NCBI GenBank assembly: GCA_947496715.1
Contig: CANMDT010000001.1
Coordinates: forward strand, 1 to 64,000
Length of the DNA stretch: 64,000 bases
Source: Myxococcales bacterium
Lineage (GTDB): Bacteria; Myxococcota_A; Bradymonadia; REDH01
Direction: 5' to 3'
Below, piece by piece: positions 57,979-64,000 of the stretch. The stretch's first letter is position 1; the number at the start of each line of letters is the position of its first letter. The notes beneath the pieces were generated by a model. It searched no databases, had not been told where the DNA came from, and was given only the letters and a program-made list of their open reading frames with translations. The translations under genes and the position numbers were made by a program.

Positions 57979-59175
57979 ATGAAGAAGCTCTCTCTGTTGA
58001 TGGCACTTGGACTTGGACTTGGCGTGGTTGGCTGTGGTGACGACACCGCAGAGTCCGCGACGACGGACACGGGCACCGCCGACACCGCCACCGACACGGG
58101 CTCGGGCTCGACAGACACCGGCACCGCCGACACCGCCACCGAGGACACCGCCACCGAGGACACCGCCACCGAGGACACCACGCCCGTCCCCACCGACGAG
58201 CAGTTCTCCGGCCCCTTCTCCTACGTCTGGCGCATTCAGATTCCGCAGTCGGGTACCGACGCGGAGTGCTGCTTTGACTTCACCGCCGACGGCGTGACCG
58301 ACAACGGCCTCGGCACCCTGATTGGCGCCCTCGGCGCCATCTCGACCGACATTGACATCCAGGCGACGCTCGACGGCGCCGTGGCCGATGGCAGCATCGC
58401 CCTCCTCCTCGAGTACGCTGGCCTAGCCGAGATCACCAAGACGGGCCCGACCCAGCTCTGGTTCTACCTCGCAACCAACGACATCGACGGCGACGGCTCG
58501 GGCGACCAGGACTGGGCTACCGCCCTCAAGGCCGGCGAAGGCATCTTCCAGGTGCAGCCCACCTCGCTTGACGCCGACGGCAGCCCGCTCATCAAGTTTG
58601 AGTCGGCAAGGATCAGCAGCGACGTGCTCAGCGCCGGCCCCGGCGACTTCCCCCTCACCATCCCGATTCCGGGCCTCCTCACGCTTGATGTCACCATCAA
58701 GCAGGCCCAGATCGAAGCCGACGTTCGCCCCGAGGCTTCGGGCATCTTCACCAACGATGCCGACATCGACTCCGATGGCGACGGCACCCCCGAAGTCTGG
58801 GGCGGCGGCAAGCTTGGCGGCGTCATCCCCGTCGACCAGGTCATCGGCATCCTCAACGACCTCGCCAACGACTGCGCCTGCGCTGGCATCGCGCCCGACG
58901 CCGCCGTCATCATCGCCGGTGAGGGCACCGACCAGTACGACGTCGCTTGCGACCCCAACATCACCATCAACGACGGCGCTTGCACCGACGCCGATGGCGT
59001 GATCTGCGGCAACCTCTCGACCGTCTGCGGCTTCGCTCCCGCCCTGCCCACGCTCGGCCTCATCGACGTCGACACCAACGGCAACACGATCCCCGACGCC
59101 ATCTCCGTCGGTCTCCGCCTCTCGATGTCGGGCGCGACCCTTGAGAATCCGCCCGTCGCTCCTGCTGCCCCCTAA
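57979..59175 (+). CDS. Lipoprotein with TDTA/TEDTA repeat tether, unknown function
   Basis: The start is the ATG at 57979, eight bases after GGAGGA; the track start is too early. The 398-residue protein has lipoprotein signal end GVVGC and a tether of Asp/Thr/Ala/Glu repeats to about residue 75. The body contains Asp-rich segments such as DIDGDGSGDQDW, DIDSDGDGTPEVW and DVDTNGNTIPD, which look like calcium-binding loops of the thrombospondin-3/EF-hand type. Cysteines cluster in AECCF, DCACAG and VICGNLSTVC. I recognise no named family. An extracellular, calcium-stabilised binding protein is a reasonable inference. A strong double terminator follows. Confidence 0.75.
   Translation: MKKLSLLMALGLGLGVVGCGDDTAESATTDTGTADTATDTGSGSTDTGTADTATEDTATEDTATEDTTPVPTDEQFSGPFSYVWRIQIPQSGTDAECCFDFTADGVTDNGLGTLIGALGAISTDIDIQATLDGAVADGSIALLLEYAGLAEITKTGPTQLWFYLATNDIDGDGSGDQDWATALKAGEGIFQVQPTSLDADGSPLIKFESARISSDVLSAGPGDFPLTIPIPGLLTLDVTIKQAQIEADVRPEASGIFTNDADIDSDGDGTPEVWGGGKLGGVIPVDQVIGILNDLANDCACAGIAPDAAVIIAGEGTDQYDVACDPNITINDGACTDADGVICGNLSTVCGFAPALPTLGLIDVDTNGNTIPDAISVGLRLSMSGATLENPPVAPAAP
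58129..58173 (+). repeat. Three exact 15-bp repeats encoding DTATE
   Basis: GACACCGCCACCGAG occurs three times in perfect tandem in the tether-coding region of the lipoprotein; partial copies precede and follow. Slippage could vary tether length. Confidence 0.9.
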
Positions 59176-59182
59176 CGGGTGA

Positions 59183-59242
59183 CTGTCACGCTTCGGCGTG
59201 ACAGAAGCTGCGGCGAGGGAGACCTCGCCGTTTGGCGTTTTT
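59183..59242 (+). terminator. Tandem hairpin intrinsic terminator
   Basis: The first hairpin is CTGTCACGC/GCGTGACAG with a TTCG tetraloop (59183-59204). The second is CGGCGAGG/CCTCGCCG with a GAGA tetraloop (59211-59230), followed by TTTGGCGTTTTT. Both have stable tetraloop classes. The pair ends the lipoprotein transcript. Confidence 0.85.
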
Positions 59243-59318
59243 GGCCCCTGCATCTCTCGCGGATTCCGCGTCAAGGGTGTAGATACTTCATACTTCCAAC
59301 CCTGACCCGGTGCGGCTC

Positions 59319-61853
59319 ATGAAGACGAATGCCCTCCTCGCCCTGACCCTCTCGCTCCTCTCCGCCTGCGCACCATTCTCGGATCCGGATGCCATCGACC
59401 TGCCAGACGCTGTAGCAGGGTCTGGCGCAGGCCCCGGCGGAACCGACACAGGCACCGACGCCGGCGGAACCCTGCCGAACGGCACACCTGTCGGACCCGA
59501 CGGACGCCCCGTTGTCGGCGCCCTCCTCGGAGACAGCTGCATCGCCAGCGCCGAGTGCCGCTCCAACCTCTCCTGCATCGGTAACGTCTGCCTGCCCACG
59601 GCCAGCCGCCAGCTCGGCGAGAGCTGCATCATCAGCGGAGAGTGCGCAGACGGCCTCGTCTGCGGCACCACCAGCCAGTGTTTCGAGGCCGGGCCCGGCG
59701 TCGACGGCTCACCCTGCACACAGGCCCAAGACTGCGGCGAAGGCCTGCGCTGCTCCTACCGAGGCCTTGGCGGCTTCTGTGAGACGCCAGGAACCCTCGA
59801 CATCGGCGAGGCCTGCGCCACCTCCTCGGACTGCGCCGCTCCCCTGCTCTGCGGCGTGGAGGGGCTCTGTCTGCTGCCCGCCTCCGGCTTCCCCTTCCTG
59901 CCCGACACCGAGTGCGCCAACCCCGCCGACGAGACGGGACCCTTCCGCATCTTCTTCGAGGTCCCGAAGGCCGGCGAGCCGCTCGCCGACTTCTTCCGCC
60001 TCCCCTTCCCCAACGACATCCGCCGCACCGAGACGGGCATGAACCTCGATGGCTTCCCCGACCCCGGCGTCCGCTTCCTCGGCGGCGATGTGCTCGGCAG
60101 CTACCTTCGCACCCTGCGCGGCAGCAACGAGGGCTTCTCGACCAACCCCACCATCTACTTCCGCTTCTCGAAGGCCCCCAAATTCGACACGATCCAGGGT
60201 GGCACAGGCGGCTCGCTCCGCATCGTCAACATCACACCCACCTCGCCCAGCTTCGGTCGCGGCGCCTCGATCGGCTGGAATGTCACCAACGGCCGGAGCA
60301 AGTTCATCTGCCACAACTATGTGGCCATCCACCCCTCCTTCCGCTCGCCGCTTGAGCCCAACACCACCTACGCCGTCTACCTGACCGACGCTGTGATCAC
60401 TGACGATAACGACCGGCTCGTACAGGACGCAGACTTCGCCGCGGTCATCGGTTCGTCAGCCCCCACGGAGCCTGAACTCCTCGACGGTTGGAACAAGTAT
60501 GCTCCGCTCCGAGCCTTCCTTGCCGCGGAGGGCACCGCCACTTCGAGCATCATGGGCGCCGTGGTCTTCACCACCATGGACCCGATCGCGCCGGCGCGCG
60601 CGCTCCGTCCCGCGGTGCGGGAGCTGCCCACGCCGGCGCTCGCCAACCTCCCACCCTGTTCGGCCGACGCCGGCGCCTCCGATGACGACCGCTGCTCCGC
60701 CGGTAGCGGCGACTTCACCGAACTGCATGCCACCGTCGCGGCCCCCATCTTCCAGGCCGGTACCCGCCCCTACTTCGAAGAGGCGCAGGGCGGCGACGTC
60801 GAGATCGCCGCCGGGAAAGCCATCGTTCAGGGCAGCGAGCAGCTTCGGCTGAGCCTCACCATCCCCTCGGGCGAAATGCCCGCCGATGGCTGGCCCGTTG
60901 TCCTCTACGCGCACGGCACCGGCGGAAGCTTCCGCAGCGGCATCGACGACGGCACCGCCGGTCGCATGAGCTCGATCATCGTCGATGGTCAGCCCGTGAA
61001 GGCCGCACTCATCGGCTACGACGGCGTGCAGCATGGGCCGCGGCGCGGGCCCTCCGAGCGCGACCCTGCAACCCTCTTCTTCAACTTTGCCAACCCCAAG
61101 GCGGCCCGCGGCAATACCCTCCAGGGGGCAGCGGATCTCCACCTGCTTACCTACCTCGCCGAGAACATCGCGGTCGACGCAGCCGCCTCGCCCACAGGCC
61201 AGGCCATCGCCTTCAATCCGGCAAAGATCTTCCTCTTCGGCCACTCGCAGGGCGCCTCCGTCGCCTCGCTCTTCGCCGCGCTTGAGCCCAATGTGAAGTC
61301 GGCCATCTTCTCGGGCCTCGGCGGATCGCTCATCCTCTCGCTCCTCAACAAGACACAGCCCGTCGACATCGCCCGCGGCGTCCGGATCGCGCTGTCGGGG
61401 TCGCTCACCAACTTCAGCAGCGTGAACGAACTCAACCCTGTCCTCTCCATCCTGCAGTGGTACACAGACCCCGTCGACCCAGTGAACTTCGCGCCCCTTC
61501 TCTATCGCCGGATCCCGGAAGGACGGAACCCGCTCCAAGTGCTCCAGACGCTCGGCCAAGGCGACAGCTTCACGCCCGAGCCCTGCATGAAGGCCTTCGC
61601 CGAAGCCGCAGGACTCCCTGCGGGGACGCCCGCCGGCTACACCCTCGCCGACTTCACAGACACCAGGGCCTTCCCTGTCTCGCGCAACAAGCAGTCGAGC
61701 CTCAGCGTGCCGGTCACAGCCCTCATGATCCCCTACCTCGCAGATGGCTTCGACGGCCACTTCGTTGCGCAGCGCAATGCCTCCGCGCAGCGTCAGTGCC
61801 AAGAGTTCATCGGGACCAGCATCACCGCCGGCACACCGACCGTCACGCAGTAG
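59319..61853 (+). CDS. Cys-rich lipoprotein alpha/beta-hydrolase
   Basis: The start is the ATG at 59319 (the track starts at a GTG three codons earlier). The 844-residue lipoprotein has signal end LLSAC and a Gly/Asp/Thr tether to about residue 60. Residues 70-190 hold four short Cys-rich units such as DSCIASAECRSNLSCIGNVC and ESCIISGECADGLVCGTTSQC, typical of secreted myxobacterial proteins. Then comes a beta-rich region (about 205-480) with PFPNDIRR and PNTTYAVYLTDAV, resembling the N-terminal part of bacterial virulence-factor lipases. The hydrolase domain has VVLYAHGTGGSF (oxyanion loop), FLFGHSQGASVA (nucleophile) and a late histidine in DGHFVAQ. It is probably a surface esterase or lipase. 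Confidence 0.85.
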   Translation: MKTNALLALTLSLLSACAPFSDPDAIDLPDAVAGSGAGPGGTDTGTDAGGTLPNGTPVGPDGRPVVGALLGDSCIASAECRSNLSCIGNVCLPTASRQLGESCIISGECADGLVCGTTSQCFEAGPGVDGSPCTQAQDCGEGLRCSYRGLGGFCETPGTLDIGEACATSSDCAAPLLCGVEGLCLLPASGFPFLPDTECANPADETGPFRIFFEVPKAGEPLADFFRLPFPNDIRRTETGMNLDGFPDPGVRFLGGDVLGSYLRTLRGSNEGFSTNPTIYFRFSKAPKFDTIQGGTGGSLRIVNITPTSPSFGRGASIGWNVTNGRSKFICHNYVAIHPSFRSPLEPNTTYAVYLTDAVITDDNDRLVQDADFAAVIGSSAPTEPELLDGWNKYAPLRAFLAAEGTATSSIMGAVVFTTMDPIAPARALRPAVRELPTPALANLPPCSADAGASDDDRCSAGSGDFTELHATVAAPIFQAGTRPYFEEAQGGDVEIAAGKAIVQGSEQLRLSLTIPSGEMPADGWPVVLYAHGTGGSFRSGIDDGTAGRMSSIIVDGQPVKAALIGYDGVQHGPRRGPSERDPATLFFNFANPKAARGNTLQGAADLHLLTYLAENIAVDAAASPTGQAIAFNPAKIFLFGHSQGASVASLFAALEPNVKSAIFSGLGGSLILSLLNKTQPVDIARGVRIALSGSLTNFSSVNELNPVLSILQWYTDPVDPVNFAPLLYRRIPEGRNPLQVLQTLGQGDSFTPEPCMKAFAEAAGLPAGTPAGYTLADFTDTRAFPVSRNKQSSLSVPVTALMIPYLADGFDGHFVAQRNASAQRQCQEFIGTSITAGTPTVTQ

Positions 61854-63018
61854 TCGCAGCGCTCGTCCGCCCGAAGTAGCGGCCCCGCAGCAGCCAGACG
61901 CCCAAGGCGCACACATCGGCCACCGCTGCCAGCCAGAAGGCCCAGGAAGAGTCCTCTGCGCCCACCAGGCGGCCGCCGATGAGCCCTGCCGCGAGCCCGC
62001 CACAGCCGAGAACCACAGAGGCAAAGACGCTCTGCAACAGCGGACGAGGCGTATGCTCCGCGTAGTGGTCGAGCTCGCGCAACAGCCCTGCATACCAGAG
62101 CCCGAAGCCGGCAAAGTGGAGGATCTGCAGGAGCACCAGCCACCAGGCCGACACAGCCATCGCCGTCGCGATCCAGCGCACGATGCTCAGCAGGAGTGAC
62201 CAGGCGACCACGCCGCTGGCACCGCGGCGGGCAAACAGGCGCGGGGCAAGTGCGAGCGCGGCTACCTCGCCCACGATCGCAACACCAACTGCGTAGCCCG
62301 GGACAGCCGACGAGAAGCCGTGGTCAATGCAGAAGATGGCCAGGAAGAGGTTGTAGCTCATCACCGCCACCCAGTGGCACCAGCCTGAAAGCAGAAAGAG
62401 CCACCAGTCCGCGCCCCGCGGGAGCCGCCCGCCGACCGACGAGGCAGCCTCGGCCAGCGGCGTCTCACTGACCCGAAACACGAAGATTGCGGCGAGCATG
62501 TAGAGCACCGGCGTGTAGTCCACCGCAATCTCGCCTGCCGCGCCCCCCTCCATGCCCGAGACGGCCCACCCGAAGAGCGCCACCGCAACTCCGTAGCCCA
62601 GGCTCCCCCACAGGCGGAACGAACCGAAGCGCACCGAGCCGTAGCGACCGACGATCGTCGTATCGAGCATCGGCACCGTGCCGGCCTCCGGGAAGGCCTG
62701 GAGCCACATCAGCAGGCAGACCGCAACAAGCCCCGTCGAAAGATTCATCAACAGCGACAGCAGCGCGCCAAGCCAGAGGGTTACCCGCAGGATGCCGGTC
62801 GGCCGCCCATACTTCACCGCAAGATAGCCGAGGGCCGGCTGCATCAGCACGCTGATGACCGAACGACCACTGAAGACCAGCCCAATCTCCGCCGGCGACA
62901 TCCCGATGGACCGAAAGTAGAGCGGCCAATAGGTGACGATGAGACCGATTGCACCGAGGTAGAGGAAGTAGGTGGCGCGAATCGCCGTCGTTTCCTTCAC
63001 TGCTGGCGTCCCGTGCAT
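61843..63018 (-). CDS. MFS transporter of the HcaT/PPP (MFS_1-like) group
   Basis: A 391-residue protein with twelve predicted helices. The features are the start ATYFLYLGAIGLIVTYWPLYFRSIGMSPAEIGLVFSGRSVI, then KYGRPTGILR, then FGSFRLWGSLGYGVAV, matching the 3-phenylpropionate (HcaT) and LacY-like MFS_1 group. FRLWGS with G after R is the recognisable family box. Such proteins take up aromatic acids, sugars or nucleosides by H+ symport, so the substrate is open. Its stop overlaps that of the Cys-rich hydrolase by 11 bp, tail to tail. The start is divergent from the DUF6178-like gene. Confidence 0.88.
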   Translation of the reverse strand: MHGTPAVKETTAIRATYFLYLGAIGLIVTYWPLYFRSIGMSPAEIGLVFSGRSVISVLMQPALGYLAVKYGRPTGILRVTLWLGALLSLLMNLSTGLVAVCLLMWLQAFPEAGTVPMLDTTIVGRYGSVRFGSFRLWGSLGYGVAVALFGWAVSGMEGGAAGEIAVDYTPVLYMLAAIFVFRVSETPLAEAASSVGGRLPRGADWWLFLLSGWCHWVAVMSYNLFLAIFCIDHGFSSAVPGYAVGVAIVGEVAALALAPRLFARRGASGVVAWSLLLSIVRWIATAMAVSAWWLVLLQILHFAGFGLWYAGLLRELDHYAEHTPRPLLQSVFASVVLGCGGLAAGLIGGRLVGAEDSSWAFWLAAVADVCALGVWLLRGRYFGRTSAATTA

Positions 63019-63124
63019 CTGCGCGCAGCCGAGCCCGCGCAGCGCTCCCCTACCGCATCGCAGGCGGTCTTGCTACGCTGCAAAGCCGCGATTCGCGCCA
63101 CTCCTCCTGTGCCCCGGCCTCGGC

Positions 63125-64000
63125 TTGTCAGACGCGCTCCAGCCTCCCTCCCGCAGCATCACCTACCTGACCACCGCGAAGACGGCGGCCCGCAAGATCG
63201 ATGCGCTCCTCAACCTGTCCCGCCCCATGAAGGCCGTGCAGGCGCTCGACGCCCGCGAGTTCCACGCGCTCATCCAGACGGCCGGACTCGACCAGTCGAT
63301 CGAGCTCATCGAACTGGCCTCCGGAGAGCAGATCCAGGCGCTCATCGACTTCGACGGATGGAACCGCGATCGGCTCGAGCACAAGCGGTTCGCAGACTGG
63401 ATGATGATCCTGCTGGGCTGCCCCGACGAGTCCCTCCATCGCTGGTTCGCCAAGCTCGACCTCGAACCCATCATCGTCTGGATGCGGGAGCACGCGCAGG
63501 TCTTTCTCTGGGAAGAGGACCGCGATCTCCTCGACTGCGTCGACGCCCCCGTGCTGACCTCGCCCGACGGAACCTATGCCATCATGGTGCCCGACGACGG
63601 AGAGCCGGCCGACATCGTCCGCATGCTCCTCGACCGCGCCTATGCCTACGACCTCGACTACGGCCGCCGCCTGCTCGAAGCCGCCCGCTGGGAGCTCAGC
63701 GCCCAGATGGAGGAGGAGGGCTACCGCTTCCGCAACGCCCGGCTCGAAGACCTCGGCTTCGTCGGCCTCGACGATGCCGCTGCTGTCTACGCCCGCATCG
63801 ACCTACCTGCCTGGGCCGCAGCACAGCGGCGCAAGCTCGACGCCGGCGGAGAGCTCGTCCCCACACCCGTCGGAGACATCACCGCCCTCGATCTCGAGAC
63901 ACGCTGGTATGAGGTGGGACCGGCCGGCACGCAGGCCAGCGTCACACGCAGCGCCCTCGAGCTGGTTCGCAAGCAGAGCGGAGCACTCCCCGATGCCGCC
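63125..64000 (+). CDS. DUF6178-like protein, truncated by window edge
   Basis: The frame starting at TTG 63125 (SDALQPPSRSITYLTT) is open for 292 codons to the right edge; an ATG at 63227 is the first in-frame Met. The sequence has the DUF6178 pattern: AVQALDAREFHALIQTAGLDQSIELIELASGEQIQALIDFDGWNRDRL near the N-terminus, and RWFAKLDLEPIIVWMREHAQVFLWEEDRD further on. These are helical repeats found in deltaproteobacterial proteins of unknown function. A TACGCT element at 63074 may be a -10 box. The start choice is uncertain, since the TTG has no good Shine-Dalgarno. Confidence 0.75.
   Translation, partial: MSDALQPPSRSITYLTTAKTAARKIDALLNLSRPMKAVQALDAREFHALIQTAGLDQSIELIELASGEQIQALIDFDGWNRDRLEHKRFADWMMILLGCPDESLHRWFAKLDLEPIIVWMREHAQVFLWEEDRDLLDCVDAPVLTSPDGTYAIMVPDDGEPADIVRMLLDRAYAYDLDYGRRLLEAARWELSAQMEEEGYRFRNARLEDLGFVGLDDAAAVYARIDLPAWAAAQRRKLDAGGELVPTPVGDITALDLETRWYEVGPAGTQASVTRSALELVRKQSGALPDAA

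Noticed and set aside
57971-57982. Tiny ATG-TCC-CGA-TGA upstream ORF overlapping the lipoprotein start
   Set aside because: The GGAGGA lies directly against this ATG with no spacing, so it is unlikely to be used; coincidence.

Overview
The window is about 64 kb of dense, high-GC bacterial DNA with roughly 46 protein genes, two pseudogene remnants, no rRNA or tRNA gene that I can see, and no CRISPR array or transposon. Many exported lipoproteins carry a long Asp/Ser/Thr/Gly linker right after the lipobox cysteine. Signalling proteins of the HEAT/HD-GYP/hybrid-kinase type are common. Core genes have Gram-negative character (bamD, uup, enterobacterial-type thrABC). Together these suggest a Myxococcota/Bradymonadota-like (former deltaproteobacterial) organism. 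This placement is inference from gene style, not from a marker phylogeny.

Left part (1-19.9 kb): metabolic, redox and surface genes. It opens with a modA running off the edge, then a glutathione-peroxidase lipoprotein, a class II aldolase-like protein, a DUF4920 lipoprotein and a small methyltransferase. A three-gene operon follows, with ATGA overlaps (tcdA, a queuosine-precursor-type transporter, a DPPY methyltransferase). Next come a GH-like lipoprotein, an AEC transporter, an MFS exporter, pirin coupled to a lipoprotein prolyl oligopeptidase, a Tat-exported superoxide-reductase-like protein, a fatty-acid desaturase coupled to the ABC-F protein Uup, and two lipoproteins. A decayed CxxCH-protein gene lies at 19.9-20.2 kb.

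Middle (20.3-42.6 kb): regulation and giant surface proteins. A strong sigma70-like promoter drives a coupled pair, a Ser/Thr pseudokinase with helical repeats and a dead HD-GYP protein. Then come a photolyase, a 1,932-residue lipoprotein built from five lamin-tail repeat units, and an exported PHP-domain lipoprotein. A signalling island follows: REC-HD-GYP, REC-histidine kinase, a histidine kinase lacking its phospho-histidine, a PilZ-methyltransferase resembling the PhcB autoinducer-synthase family, and a six-TM double-kinase hybrid sensor. This island parallels the Ralstonia phcBSRQ quorum-sensing locus and is the best candidate here for an undescribed system.

Right part (42.6-64 kb): housekeeping. 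The thrABC operon has its own promoter. It is followed by a 54-residue membrane protein, ffh and a zinc-finger membrane protein. On the minus strand lie rlmI, rplM-rpsI (with promoter and terminator), bamD, an internally deleted receiver pseudogene and dnaE. After these come a repeat-linker lipoprotein with a double-hairpin terminator, a Cys-rich alpha/beta-hydrolase lipoprotein, an MFS transporter, and a DUF6178-like protein running off the right edge.
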